A stretch of 64,000 nt of DNA from Pseudogulbenkiania ferrooxidans 2002 (GCF_000174355.1 NZ_ACIS01000003.1:62001-126000), one strand, 5' to 3'. Positions 9,771 to 18,478 are shown, counted from the first letter of the stretch. The notes: generated by a model from the sequence alone, not told the origin. Numbers and translations are program-made.

Positions 9771-11159
9771 TCAAACCGGCCGCAGCCGTGCAGTGAAGTG
9801 GCGCAGAATCGGCGGCTCGTAATCGAAGCACAAGCCGCGGATCGAGGCGGCACGCCGCTTGACGTCGATCAGGCAGTCGGCGATGTAGTCCATGTGGTCG
9901 TTGGTATACACCCGGCGCGGAATGGTCAGACGCAGCAGCTCGAATGGCGACGGCTCCTGGGCGCCGGTCTGGGGATTGCGCCCGAGCAGCAGCGAGCCGA
10001 TCTCGACACCGCGGATGCCGCCCTCCAGATACAGCTCGCACGCCAGCGCGTGGGCGGGGAACTGATCGGCCGGGATATGCGGCAACAGCTTTTTCGCGTC
10101 GACAAACACCGCGTGTCCGCCGGTCGGGGTCTGGATCGGCACACCGCCCGCGCGTAGCCGCTCGCCAAGGTAGGCCACCTGGCCGATCCGGTAGCTCAGG
10201 TAGTCCTGGTCCATGCCCTCCTTCAGCCCCAGCGCCATGGCCTCCATGTCACGACCGGCCAGGCCACCGTAGGTGACGAAACCTTCCATCGGCACACAGC
10301 GCACCTGCACCGCGTGGAACAGCTCGATATCGTCCTTGAAGCAGCACAGGCCGCCGATATTGACCAGCGCGTCCTTCTTCGACGACATGGTGAACATGTC
10401 GCCATGGCTGAACATCTCACGCACGATATCGGCGATGGCATGGCCGGCGTAATCCGGGTCGCGCTGCTGGATGAACCAGGCGTTCTCGGCGAAGCGCGCC
10501 GCGTCGATGATCACCGGGATGCCGTGGGCGCGCGCCAGCTTGCTGGCTTCGCGGATGCTGTGCATCGACATCGGCTGGCCGCCGGCGCTGTTGCAGGTGA
10601 TGGTGACGATCAGCCCGGCCACGTTGTCGGCACCGACCTCGGCGATCGTTTCGGCCAACCTTGGCAGGTCAAAATCGCCCTTCCAGTTGTAAGCGGTCTC
10701 GGTATCGAAGGCCTGCGGCGTCAGCACATTGATGGCGCGGGCACCGGCGATCTCGACGTGCGCCTTGGTGGTGTCGAAGTGGTAGTTGGACAGGAACACC
10801 GGCGACGTGCCCTTGACGCGCTTGACCAGTTCCGGGAACAAAATCTGCTCGGCCCCTCGCCCCTGGTGGGTCGGAATGGTATGAGCGTAGCCGAACACCT
10901 CCCTGACCGTATCGGCCAAATGGTAAAAATTGCGGCTGCCGGCATAGGCTTCGTCGCCCATCATCAGCCCGGCCCATTGCCGGTCGCTCATCGCACCGGT
11001 GCCGCTGTCGGTCAGGAGGTCGATATAGACGTCTTCGGCGCGCAGCAAGAAGGGATTCCAGCCGGCCTGCACGAGTGCTTGATGGCGTTGTTCGGGGGTG
11101 GTTTGCTTGATCGGTTCCACCATCTTGATGCGGAACGGTTCGGGAATGCGACGTGCCAT
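9771..11159 (-). CDS. tnaA: Tryptophanase (tryptophan indole-lyase)
   Basis: PLP enzyme that cleaves tryptophan to indole, pyruvate and ammonia. 462 residues from the ATG at 11159 (GGGAGA ribosome site); an upstream in-frame ATG at 11198 lacks support. The PLP lysine is in [12 protein letters not shown] (Lys262). It can be told from tyrosine phenol-lyase by Asp129 in [11 protein letters not shown], where E. coli TnaA has Asp137, and by Val385 in GIRGVEIGS, where tyrosine phenol-lyase carries Arg. The block [20 protein letters not shown] is almost identical to E. coli TnaA as I remember it. No tnaB-type permease is adjacent. A candidate leader peptide lies 129 bases upstream. Confidence 0.95.
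   Translation of the reverse strand: MARRIPEPFRIKMVEPIKQTTPEQRHQALVQAGWNPFLLRAEDVYIDLLTDSGTGAMSDRQWAGLMMGDEAYAGSRNFYHLADTVREVFGYAHTIPTHQGRGAEQILFPELVKRVKGTSPVFLSNYHFDTTKAHVEIAGARAINVLTPQAFDTETAYNWKGDFDLPRLAETIAEVGADNVAGLIVTITCNSAGGQPMSMHSIREASKLARAHGIPVIIDAARFAENAWFIQQRDPDYAGHAIADIVREMFSHGDMFTMSSKKDALVNIGGLCCFKDDIELFHAVQVRCVPMEGFVTYGGLAGRDMEAMALGLKEGMDQDYLSYRIGQVAYLGERLRAGGVPIQTPTGGHAVFVDAKKLLPHIPADQFPAHALACELYLEGGIRGVEIGSLLLGRNPQTGAQEPSPFELLRLTIPRRVYTNDHMDYIADCLIDVKRRAASIRGLCFDYEPPILRHFTARLRPV
10650..10658 (-). repeat. TTGGCCGAA repeat copy inside tnaA
   Basis: One of four copies with the full 14-base extended form CAAGGTTGGCCGAA. Read as Arg-Leu-Ala-Glu-Thr. Confidence 0.75.
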
Positions 11160-11288
11160 GAGAGTCTCCCGGCTGTCGGCCGACCGCGGGCGCAACAACG
11201 CCAGGCGCGACGAGAGCGACAGCCTCTGTCTTCAGTTTAAACGGTATACGGGGAAAAGACGGATGCCACCGAGCGGCGGCGGAGAAAC
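11160..11288 (-). promoter_or_regulatory. tnaC-tnaA spacer, possible Rho-dependent attenuation region
   Basis: 129 bases separate the leader stop from the tnaA start. On the transcript strand the first third is rich in C and U and poor in G after the stop (GTTTCTCCGCC..., CGTCTTTTCCCCG). That suits Rho loading but is not proof. No intrinsic terminator hairpin with a T tract is seen, which fits the E. coli-style Rho-dependent mechanism. Confidence 0.45.
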
Positions 11289-11396
11289 TCAGGCGCGGGG
11301 AAAGTCGTCGGCGAGGACGACGTCGAGGGTGTACCAGTTCATGGGCAGGCTATTGCGGTTGGCCCCTGCCCGGGTCAAGCAAGCCAACGTGTTCAT
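11289..11396 (-). CDS. tnaC: Candidate TnaC tryptophan-sensing leader peptide (35 aa)
   Basis: Short ORF directly upstream of tnaA on the same strand. Its C-terminal part MNWYTLDVVLADDFPRA matches the functional end of E. coli TnaC (KWFNIDNKIVDHRP) in spacing: Trp21, Asp25 four residues later and Pro33 eight after that, with Leu at the place of Ile19. These Trp, Asp and Pro residues are the ones known to be needed for tryptophan-induced ribosome stalling. Two residues (Arg-Ala) follow the Pro before TGA, whereas E. coli stops directly after it. The start at 11396 has AAGGTG ten bases upstream; a shorter 17-residue form from the Met at 11342 is possible. A longer frame back to 11522 exists but has no evident ribosome site. 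Confidence 0.68.
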   Translation of the reverse strand: MNTLACLTRAGANRNSLPMNWYTLDVVLADDFPRA

Positions 11397-11641
11397 GGAA
11401 GTAGCACCTTGAAAAGCATTGCCGGATGGCCAGGCGAGACTACTCCACTCCATCTGCTCCGGCAAGCGCTGCAGGAAAACGGCCGCGCAGATCGCTATCG
11501 CCCCCCAGGGGCGTTGTATCATCGTCAGGATTCCTTAAGGGAATGACGCCAACATCGGGTAGAATTGCGCTTTCTCAAAACACACAAATCCTGCCGGGCC
11601 GACCTGCCCAGGCAGTACCCGGACGACACCAGAAACACAGG
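11397..11641. other. Intergenic region between tnaC and the glycosyltransferase cassette
   Basis: About 245 bases holding divergent promoters for the tna genes and the lipid A cassette. I see no clear -35/-10 pair and no CRP-like dyad that I would defend. Frames run through it, but none has a supported start. Confidence 0.4.
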
Positions 11642-13147
11642 ATGAAACCCACTTCTCGACCCGGCTGGCAGCGCCAAGCCTTCTATGTGCTGCTGGCGCT
11701 GATCGTGGTGCGCCTGTCGGCCATGGCCCTGATCCCGCTCAATGACACCACCGAAGCCCGTTACGCCGAGATTGCCCGCAAGATGCTGGAAACCGGCAAC
11801 TGGGTGACGCTGTGGCACGATTACCAGATCCCGTTCTGGGCCAAGCCTCCGCTCTCCACCTGGTTGTCTGCCGCGTTCATGGGAGTGTTCGGGGTGAACG
11901 AGCTGGCGGCACGCCTGCCTGCCTTGCTGCTCTCCATCGGCACCGTGGCGCTGACCGCCTCGCTGGCCGCCGCACGCAGCGGTCGCGATGCCGCTCTGGC
12001 CTGCGTGCTGGTACTCGCCAGCGGCCTGCTGTTCTTCCTCGCGGCCGGCACGGTGATGACCGACCCGGCGCTGATGTTCTCCGTCACCCTGATCCAGACC
12101 GCCTTCTGGCATGCGCTGGCCCAGCATAGCCGGCGCTGGGGCTATCTGTTCTTCGTCGGCATGGGGGTCGGCCTCTTGGCCAAGGGGCCGGTCGCCATCG
12201 TACTGGCGGCGATGCCGATCGGGCTGTGGGTGATCGTCCGTAAGCAATGGAAACCCTTGTGGCAGCACCTGCCCTGGTTCGGCGGTCTCGTGCTCACGCT
12301 ACTGATCGCCGCCCCTTGGTACCTGCTGGCGGAACACCGCACCCCGGGCTTCCTGAATTACTTCATCATGGGCGAGCACGTCTCCCGCTTCCTCGATCCG
12401 GGCTGGAAAGGCGACCGCTACGGCTTCGCCCACGCCACCCCGCACGGCATGATCTGGCTCTATACCGTGGCCGCCCTGCTGCCGTGGTCGCTGGCGATGC
12501 TGCCCTGGCTGGCACGCCAGCGCCGCCGCCTGCCGGCCCTGTGTCGCGACCAGGACGGCTGGTTGCTGTACGCTGCCCTGTGGACCGTGATGACGCTGCT
12601 GTTCTTCAGCCTCTCCGGCAACATCATCTGGCCCTATTCGATGCCGATGCTGCCGGGCTTTGCCTTGTTGTTTGCCGAGTTGTGGCAACGTGCGGACCTG
12701 CCACAGCGCGGCCGCTGGCTACCGGCTCTGGGTCTGGTCAGCGCCGTGATCGCGCTGGCAGCCACCGCCGCCTTCGTACTGCGGCCCGAGGCGGTCGGAC
12801 GCAGCCAGAAACGGTTGATCGAAGCCTGGCAGCACGAACAGCCGAGCCCGGACAGCCAGTTGCTGTACTGGGACCGCCGACGCGAGTTTTCGGCGGAGTT
12901 TTATTCCGCCGGCCGCGCCCGCAGCAGTACCGATTCGGCACGTTTCGAGGCGCTGCTGCACAATACGACGCGCGACTACATCGCCGTCGACGCCAAGGAA
13001 GTCGCGGAGCTGCCGCCGGCAGTACGGGCCGGCTTCGAAGAAATCGGCCGCTTCCGCAACCTGAAAGACGTTATCCTGCTGCTGCGCGAACACCAGCCGC
13101 CACGCCTCGCTGCGCCAGCCACTGAGCCTCTCCGGAGCCCGACATGA
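11642..13147 (+). CDS. ArnT-like lipid A glycosyltransferase (GT83/PMT family)
   Basis: 501-residue polytopic inner-membrane transferase that uses an undecaprenyl-phosphate sugar. The ATG at 11642 (MKPTSRPGWQRQ) begins just before the first membrane helix; the frame is open from 11426 but lacks a ribosome site there. Family signs are the first periplasmic loop with acidic residues (LNDTTEARYAEIARKM), FWAKPPLSTWL, and about 11-12 membrane spans. The C-terminal ~130 residues form a soluble periplasmic domain. In ArnT and Francisella FlmK such enzymes put an amino sugar on a lipid A phosphate. Its neighbours (GT2, GtrA, deacetylase) suggest the donor is undecaprenyl-phosphate hexosamine rather than aminoarabinose. 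First gene of a four-gene overlapping operon. Confidence 0.85.
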   Translation: MKPTSRPGWQRQAFYVLLALIVVRLSAMALIPLNDTTEARYAEIARKMLETGNWVTLWHDYQIPFWAKPPLSTWLSAAFMGVFGVNELAARLPALLLSIGTVALTASLAAARSGRDAALACVLVLASGLLFFLAAGTVMTDPALMFSVTLIQTAFWHALAQHSRRWGYLFFVGMGVGLLAKGPVAIVLAAMPIGLWVIVRKQWKPLWQHLPWFGGLVLTLLIAAPWYLLAEHRTPGFLNYFIMGEHVSRFLDPGWKGDRYGFAHATPHGMIWLYTVAALLPWSLAMLPWLARQRRRLPALCRDQDGWLLYAALWTVMTLLFFSLSGNIIWPYSMPMLPGFALLFAELWQRADLPQRGRWLPALGLVSAVIALAATAAFVLRPEAVGRSQKRLIEAWQHEQPSPDSQLLYWDRRREFSAEFYSAGRARSSTDSARFEALLHNTTRDYIAVDAKEVAELPPAVRAGFEEIGRFRNLKDVILLLREHQPPRLAAPATEPLRSPT

Positions 13148-14160
13148 AGGAAGAGATCGTTCCTCCCTACCTGCTTGGCCTGCACGCGGCCGAGCGCCCC
13201 GCTGATCCATTGGTAAGCTGCATCATCCCGGCCTACAACGAGGCCGAGAACATCGTGCCGCTGTTGCAGACGCTGCACGGACTGCTAAAGGAGCATGGCT
13301 ATCGCCATGAGCTGATCGTGGTCGACGACGGCAGCCGCGATGCCACCGTGGAAAAAGTGCTGAGCGAAACGGCCCCTCTGCCGGTGACCCTGGTACAGCT
13401 GTCGCGCAACTTCGGCAAGGAGATCGCGCTGACCGCCGGGGTCAACCAGGCCGGGGGGGATGTGGCGGTGCTGATCGACGGCGACTTCCAGCATCCGCCC
13501 GAGCTGGTGCCGGAATTCCTGGCGCACTGGCGCCGCGGCTACGACATGGTGTACAGCGTACGCTCCAGCCGCGAAGGCGAGAGCCTGGCGAAGCGCTGCT
13601 TCACCCGCGTGTTCTACACCCTGCTGAATACCGGGGCTCGGCTGAAAATTCCGGAAAACACGCAGGACTTCCGCGTGCTCGACCGCAACATCCTCGACGC
13701 CCTGCGCGCCATGCCGGAGCGCGACCGCTTCATGAAAGGGCTCTACAACTGGGTCGGCTTCACCCGGCTCGGGCTGGAGACCCATACCAACGCCCGCCGT
13801 TCAGGCCAGAGCAGTTTCAACTTCAAGCGCCTGCTCGATCTCGGGCTGACCGGACTGACATCGTTCTCCACCATGCCGCTGCGCATCTGGACCCTGGTCG
13901 GCAGCGCCATTTCGCTGGTGGCGATCGGCTACGCCTTCTACGAGGTGTTCCGCACCCTGGTCTACGGCAACCCGCTGCACGGCTGGCCGACGCTGGCGGT
14001 CGCGGTGACCTTCCTCGGCGGCATCCAGTTGCTCTCGATCGGCATCCTCGGCGAATACGTCGGACGGATTTTCGACGAAGTGAAGCAGCGTCCGAATTAC
14101 CTGATCAGCCGTATCGTCTCCCCGGCCGACAAGGAACACGCCCCGCACCATGAAACGTGA
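13144..14160 (+). CDS. Undecaprenyl-phosphate sugar synthase, GT2 family (ArnC/DPM1-like)
   Basis: 338-residue glycosyltransferase making a polyprenyl-phosphate sugar on the cytoplasmic face. The GT-A domain begins at SCIIPAYNEAENI; the metal motif is DGDFQHPPEL and VVDDGSRDAT marks the nucleotide site. Two C-terminal membrane helices (about residues 245-268 and 280-303) anchor it. Its ATG overlaps the previous stop by four bases. By context it matches Francisella FlmF2, which makes undecaprenyl-phosphate GalNAc, but the exact sugar cannot be read from sequence. Confidence 0.88.
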   Translation: MKEEIVPPYLLGLHAAERPADPLVSCIIPAYNEAENIVPLLQTLHGLLKEHGYRHELIVVDDGSRDATVEKVLSETAPLPVTLVQLSRNFGKEIALTAGVNQAGGDVAVLIDGDFQHPPELVPEFLAHWRRGYDMVYSVRSSREGESLAKRCFTRVFYTLLNTGARLKIPENTQDFRVLDRNILDALRAMPERDRFMKGLYNWVGFTRLGLETHTNARRSGQSSFNFKRLLDLGLTGLTSFSTMPLRIWTLVGSAISLVAIGYAFYEVFRTLVYGNPLHGWPTLAVAVTFLGGIQLLSIGILGEYVGRIFDEVKQRPNYLISRIVSPADKEHAPHHET

Positions 14161-14536
14161 ACTGCTGGTATTCGGCTGCGTCGGCGTCAGCGCCATGCTG
14201 GCGCACTTCGTCATCGTCAGCCTGTGGCTGGTGCCGCTGGGCCTGCCGCCGCTGGCGGCCAATGTCGCCGCCTTCCTCCTGGCATTCCAGATCAGCTACT
14301 GGGGACACCGCCGGCTGACCTTCCAGGCCCACCATGTCCCGCACCGTCAGTCGCTGCCCCGCTTTTTCGGCGTGGCCAGCCTGAGCTTCGGATTGAACGA
14401 GGCCCTGTACTTCGTACTGTTGCGCTTCACCGCGCTGGATTACCGCAGCGCCCTGCTGCTGGTGCTGGTGCTGGTCGCCGTGTTTACCTTTGCACTGAGC
14501 AAGCTGTGGGCCTTTGCCGGGAAGCATCCGGCATGA
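14150..14536 (+). CDS. GtrA-family flippase-like membrane protein
   Basis: 128-residue protein with four membrane helices and the GtrA-family layout (FGCVGVSAMLAHFVIV...FLLAFQISYWGHRRLTF...FALSKLWAF). GtrA proteins are thought to flip undecaprenyl-phosphate sugars across the inner membrane. The gene overlaps the GT2 gene by 11 bases and the deacetylase start by four, so translation is likely coupled. Confidence 0.88.
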   Translation: MKRELLVFGCVGVSAMLAHFVIVSLWLVPLGLPPLAANVAAFLLAFQISYWGHRRLTFQAHHVPHRQSLPRFFGVASLSFGLNEALYFVLLRFTALDYRSALLLVLVLVAVFTFALSKLWAFAGKHPA

Positions 14537-15345
14537 GCCGCCGCCTGACCCTGTGCGCCGACGATTTCGCCCAGTCGCCCGCCATCAGCGAAGGGATTCT
14601 CGAGCTTCTGGAACGCCGCCGCCTGAGCGCCACCAGCGTGTTCAGCCTGTCGCCGCTGTGGCCGGCGCTGGCCGGTGAACTGGCACAGCGAGCCCCCGAT
14701 GCCGACATCGGCCTGCACTGCAACCTGACCCACCCGTTCGACGACAGCGCGCGGCCGCTCGGCCACTGGCTGCTCTACAGCCAGCTCCGTCTGCTGTCGC
14801 GCCCGGCCTTGCGCGCTATGCTGCTGCGCCAGATCGACGCCTTCGCCGAGCATTTTGGCCGGCTCCCGGACTACCTCGACGGCCACCAGCACGTGCATGC
14901 CCTGCCGGTGGTACGGGACGCACTGCTCGAGGCCGTGGCGCTGCGCTGGAACGGCCGGGCTCGACCCTATCTGCGGGCACCGGACCGGCTCGGTGACAGC
15001 GGCGACAGTCCGGGCAAGGGGATGGTACTCAAGGCGCTGTGCGCCGGCTTCACCGGCATGGCCCGCCATCGCGGCCTGAGCACGCCAGGCTGGTTCGGCG
15101 GGCTGTACTCCTTGACGGCGGAGGCGGATTTTCCCGGTCTGATGCGGCGCTGGCTGCAGCGCTGCCAAGACGGCGGCCTGATCATGTGCCACCCGGGGCT
15201 ACCGGCCGAGGACAGCAGCGACCCGATCGGCGCGGCACGACAGCAGGAATACAGCTATCTGGCCAGCGCCGCCTTCGAGGAAGACTGCCAGCGCAATGAC
15301 ATCGTGCTGGAACGCTTCGCCCAACCGCTCAGGCTGGGGAGTTGA
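14533..15345 (+). CDS. YdjC/ChbG-family carbohydrate deacetylase (NaxD/LgmC-like)
   Basis: 270-residue metal-dependent deacetylase of the YdjC superfamily. Metal and catalytic motifs are LCADDFAQSPAIS (Asp pair at the start), IGLHCNLTHP, DGHQHVHALP and MCHPGLP. In Francisella (NaxD) and Bordetella (LgmC) such enzymes remove the acetyl group from undecaprenyl-phosphate N-acetylhexosamine before the sugar is put on lipid A. The start at 14533 overlaps the gtrA-like stop (ATGA). A hopanoid HpnK-type role is the alternative, but no hopanoid genes are nearby. Its 3' end overlaps the convergent pseudouridine synthase gene by 17 bases. Confidence 0.82.
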   Translation: MSRRLTLCADDFAQSPAISEGILELLERRRLSATSVFSLSPLWPALAGELAQRAPDADIGLHCNLTHPFDDSARPLGHWLLYSQLRLLSRPALRAMLLRQIDAFAEHFGRLPDYLDGHQHVHALPVVRDALLEAVALRWNGRARPYLRAPDRLGDSGDSPGKGMVLKALCAGFTGMARHRGLSTPGWFGGLYSLTAEADFPGLMRRWLQRCQDGGLIMCHPGLPAEDSSDPIGAARQQEYSYLASAAFEEDCQRNDIVLERFAQPLRLGS

Positions 15346-16018
15346 GAACCGGCCAGGGCAGCGCCTCGGGTTGCCACTCCGGTTTTTGCAGAGCGGCCTG
15401 CAACGCCTCGGCGTTGAAATGCGCACCGTGCCGGGGCGGGCAGATGAAGTGGAAGCGTTCGCCGTCCAGGTGGAACGCCAGCGAGTAGGCGTGCAGATAG
15501 CCCCGGTCAGACGGCGTACCGCCGTACAGTTCGTCGCCCAGGATCGGCGCCGACAGGCTTTTCAGCGCCACGCGCAGCTGGTGCGTCTTGCCGCTGTGCG
15601 GGCGCAGGATGAACAGCCGCAGCCCCGGCGCCAGCGAAAAGCTGAAGAACTGGGTGATGGCGGGGTTGGCCGAAGACGGCAGCAGACGCCAGGCGCCGCC
15701 GCGCCCCTTCACCATATCTCCCCGCACCAGTCCCTGTTTCTTCTGCGGCTTGCGGTCCGACAGCGCCAGGTAGTATTTCTCGATCTCGCGCGCGGCGAAG
15801 GCTTCGGCCAACCTTGACGCCACCTCGGCCGAGCGCGCCACCAGCAACAGCCCCGAGGTGAGCCGGTCAAGACGATGCACCGGCCACAAGGCGTCGTCGG
15901 CCAATTGCGCGCGCAGTGCCTCCATCAGCCCCGCCTCGTCGCCCTGACGGTGAAAACTCACGCCGGGATGCTTGGCGATGACGTAGAAACGGGGATCGGT
16001 GGCAATCAGGTCGAACAC
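15329..16018 (-). CDS. RluA-family pseudouridine synthase (TIGR01621-like)
   Basis: 229-residue RNA pseudouridine synthase. The catalytic Asp51 is in the family signature WPVHRLDRLTSGLLL, followed by KYYLAL and the C-terminal HQLRVALKSLSAPILGDELYGG. There is no S4 domain. The short single-domain form resembles the TIGR01621 subgroup, whose target base is not known to me. Two copies of the repeat TTGGCCGAA fall inside it in opposite orientation. Confidence 0.88.
   Translation of the reverse strand: MFDLIATDPRFYVIAKHPGVSFHRQGDEAGLMEALRAQLADDALWPVHRLDRLTSGLLLVARSAEVASRLAEAFAAREIEKYYLALSDRKPQKKQGLVRGDMVKGRGGAWRLLPSSANPAITQFFSFSLAPGLRLFILRPHSGKTHQLRVALKSLSAPILGDELYGGTPSDRGYLHAYSLAFHLDGERFHFICPPRHGAHFNAEALQAALQKPEWQPEALPWPVLNSPA
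15666..15674 (+). repeat. TTGGCCGAA repeat copy inside the RluA-like gene
   Basis: Extended form GGTTGGCCGAAG; antisense to the gene, where it encodes Ser-Ala-Asn-Pro. Confidence 0.7.
15803..15811 (-). repeat. TTGGCCGAA repeat copy inside the RluA-like gene
   Basis: Full extended form CAAGGTTGGCCGAAG on the coding strand, read as Arg-Leu-Ala-Glu. Confidence 0.75.
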
Positions 16019-16083
16019 GGCGCACTCACCATGAAAAAGAGGCCGATTCTAACAGCGAAGCGGCCTCTGGTTTTCAGTCTTGC

Positions 16084-16572
16084 TCAGGACAACGCTTCGT
16101 TCATGCGCGCCTCGGCCTCCATGCGCATGCGCTTGCGAATCTCCGCGTCGCGGAAGCGCTTGCGATGCGTTTCAGTGTCGAGCGACAGCGCCGGCACCGC
16201 CGCCGGCTTGCCCTGCTCCATCGCCACCATGGTGAAGTAACAACTGTTGGTGTGACGCACCGTACGCTGCTGGATGTCTTCGGCCACCACCTTGATGCCG
16301 ACTTCCATCGAGGTGCGGCCGACGTGGTTGACGCTGGCGTAGAACGTCACCAGCTCGCCGACGTGGATCGGCTGCTTGAACAATACCTGGTCCACCGACA
16401 GCGTCACCACGTAGCAGCCGGCGTAGCGGCTGGCACAGGCGTAGGCCACCTGGTCCAGCAGCTTCAGCAGCACGCCGCCGTGCACATTGCCGGAGAAGTT
16501 CGCCATATCGGGCATCATCAGTACCGACATCACCAGCTCGCGCTGCGTCGGATGATTGCTCGTTTCAGTCAT
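16084..16572 (-). CDS. Acyl-CoA thioesterase, hotdog fold (YciA/BACH-like)
   Basis: 162-residue cytoplasmic thioesterase. Hotdog-fold signs are NFSGNVHGGVLLKLLDQVAYACASRY with the catalytic Asp of the HGG...D pattern, then LSVDQVLFKQPIHVGELV and CYFTMVA. The ATG at 16572 (MTETSNHPTQ) is chosen because AGGGA stands about ten bases upstream; an ATG at 16593 is also in frame. It hydrolyses acyl-CoA esters; chain preference is not evident. Divergent from the ABC transporter gene. Confidence 0.88.
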   Translation of the reverse strand: MTETSNHPTQRELVMSVLMMPDMANFSGNVHGGVLLKLLDQVAYACASRYAGCYVVTLSVDQVLFKQPIHVGELVTFYASVNHVGRTSMEVGIKVVAEDIQQRTVRHTNSCYFTMVAMEQGKPAAVPALSLDTETHRKRFRDAEIRKRMRMEAEARMNEALS

Positions 16573-16650
16573 TTTCTGTGTTCCCTGGGTCATTATCTAT
16601 CTGTTATGTACTGCAGTAGAATCGCTGTCTACCGCTCCCCGGACGATACC

Positions 16651-18435
16651 ATGAACGCCCTTTCGCGACTGTTCGACTACGCGCGCCAGTACCGGCGGGA
16701 CGCCCGCCTTGCCGCACTGTACTCGGTGCTCAACAAGTTCTTCGACATCCTGCCCGAGGTGCTGATCGGCGTCGCCGTCGACGTGGTGGTCAACAAGCAA
16801 GCTTCGTTCCTGGCGCGCTTCGGCATCACCGACACCATGCAGCAGTTGCTGCTGCTGGGCTTGCTGACGGTGCTGATCTGGGGCGGCGAATCGCTGTTCC
16901 AGTTCCTGTACGAGGTCAAGTGGCGCAACCTGGCGCAAAGCCTGCAGCACGAACTGCGGCTGGACGCCTACCGCCATGTGCAGAAGCTGCCACTCGCCTA
17001 CTTCGAGAACAAGAGCACCGGCAAGCTGATGGCCATCCTCAACGACGACATCAACCAGATGGAGCGCTTCCTCAACGGTGGCGCCAACAGCATCATCCAG
17101 GTGTTCTGCTCCTCGCTGATGGTCGGCGCGGTGTTCTTCCTGCTGGCGCCCAAACTGGCGCTGATCTCGCTCTTGCCGGTGCCGCTGATCCTGTACGGCA
17201 CCTTCTGGTTCCAGCGCCGCCTCGCGCCGCGCTACGCCGAGGTGCGCGAGGCCGCCGGTGTGATCAACGGCCGGCTCAATAACAACCTGCTTGGCATCGC
17301 CACCATCAAGGCCTTCACCGCCGAAGAGTTCGAAGCCGCCCACATTCACGACGCCAGCGAGCATTACCGCCGCACCAACGCGCGCGCCATCCAGCTCTCG
17401 GCCGCCATCACCCCGGTGATCCGCATGGCCATCCTGGCGGGCTTCGTCGCCACCCTGGTCTACGGCGGCTGGATGGCGACCCACGGCGAAATCGGTGTCG
17501 GCAGCTACTCGGTGCTGGTCTACCTGACCCAGCGCCTGCTGTGGCCGCTCACCGGGCTTGCCGACATCGCCGACCTGTACCAGCGCTCGATGGCCTCGAT
17601 CGAGCGCGTGCTGGGGGTGCTGGCCACGCCCCAGACCATCCCCTACGAGGGCCGTCATCTCGCAGCGGAACACGTCGCCGGACGGCTGGAATTCGACGCA
17701 CTGTCCTTCGCCTACGCCGACGCCCCCACGCTGCAGGACGTCACGCTCACCATCGAGCCCGGCCAGACCGTCGCCTTCGTCGGCGCCACCGGCTCCGGCA
17801 AGAGCACGCTGGTGAAACTGCTGCTGCGCTTCTACCAGCCCCAGACCGGACAGATCCGCCTCGACGGTCACGACATCCAGCAGCTCGACCTGACCGACCT
17901 GCGCCGCGCCATCGGCTACGTCAGCCAGGACGTGTTCCTGACCGACGGCAGCGTGGCCGACAACATCGGCTACGGCCTGGGCCAGGTCAGCCGCGAGGCG
18001 ATCGTGGCCGCCGCCAAGGCGGCGGAAGCACACGATTACATCGAACGCCTGCCGCAGGGCTACGACACCCAGATCGGCGAGCGCGGCCAGAAACTGTCGG
18101 GCGGCCAGCGCCAGCGCCTGGCCTTGGCGCGCGCCATCCTGAAGAATCCGCCAGTACTGGTGCTGGACGAGGCCACCAGCGCGGTGGACAACGAAACCGA
18201 GGCCGCCATCCAGCGCTCGCTCGACGTCATCTCGCGTACCCGCACCACCCTGGTGATCGCCCACCGCCTGTCCACCGTACGCCACGCCCACTGCATCCAC
18301 GTCATGGAGCACGGCACCATCGTCGAGTCCGGCACCCACGACAGTCTGCTGGCGCAAAACGGCAGCTACGCTGCGCTGTGGCGGCTGCAGACCGGCGAGC
18401 GCTCCGTTCTCGACAGTCCGCCGAGCCTGGTCTGA
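16651..18435 (+). CDS. ABC exporter, fused permease-ATPase (MsbA/HlyB type)
   Basis: 594-residue half-transporter acting as a homodimer in the inner membrane. Six membrane helices occupy residues 1-330, with the exporter linker YFENKSTGKLMAILNDDINQMERF. The ATPase has Walker A VGATGSGKST (~383), signature LSGGQRQRLALARAI (~482), Walker B VLVLDEATS and the switch His in IAHRLSTV. The ATG at 16651 is chosen although the frame is open from 16165, because the earlier part is antisense to the thioesterase. A TAGAAT -10 lies at 16617-16622. Substrate unknown; lipid or peptide export are both possible. Confidence 0.9.
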   Translation: MNALSRLFDYARQYRRDARLAALYSVLNKFFDILPEVLIGVAVDVVVNKQASFLARFGITDTMQQLLLLGLLTVLIWGGESLFQFLYEVKWRNLAQSLQHELRLDAYRHVQKLPLAYFENKSTGKLMAILNDDINQMERFLNGGANSIIQVFCSSLMVGAVFFLLAPKLALISLLPVPLILYGTFWFQRRLAPRYAEVREAAGVINGRLNNNLLGIATIKAFTAEEFEAAHIHDASEHYRRTNARAIQLSAAITPVIRMAILAGFVATLVYGGWMATHGEIGVGSYSVLVYLTQRLLWPLTGLADIADLYQRSMASIERVLGVLATPQTIPYEGRHLAAEHVAGRLEFDALSFAYADAPTLQDVTLTIEPGQTVAFVGATGSGKSTLVKLLLRFYQPQTGQIRLDGHDIQQLDLTDLRRAIGYVSQDVFLTDGSVADNIGYGLGQVSREAIVAAAKAAEAHDYIERLPQGYDTQIGERGQKLSGGQRQRLALARAILKNPPVLVLDEATSAVDNETEAAIQRSLDVISRTRTTLVIAHRLSTVRHAHCIHVMEHGTIVESGTHDSLLAQNGSYAALWRLQTGERSVLDSPPSLV

Positions 18436-18452
18436 GCCCGGGCCAGGGCTCA
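18433..18452 (+). terminator. Hairpin overlapping the ABC transporter stop
   Basis: TGAGCCC, six-base loop, GGGCTCA. Seven base pairs beginning at the stop codon, no T tract; weak candidate terminator. Confidence 0.35.
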
Positions 18453-18478
18453 GGCATGGCCTCGCGCCCGGGTTACGT

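Noticed and set aside
15329-15345. 17-base convergent overlap of deacetylase and pseudouridine synthase genes as a sign of error
   Set aside because: Both frames keep family-typical C-termini, and short convergent overlaps are common in compact genomes.
15506-15515. Near match to the Neisseria DUS GCCGTCTGAA (reads GCCGTCTGAC)
   Set aside because: One mismatch in the last base and I noticed no exact classical DUS in the window, so it is background.
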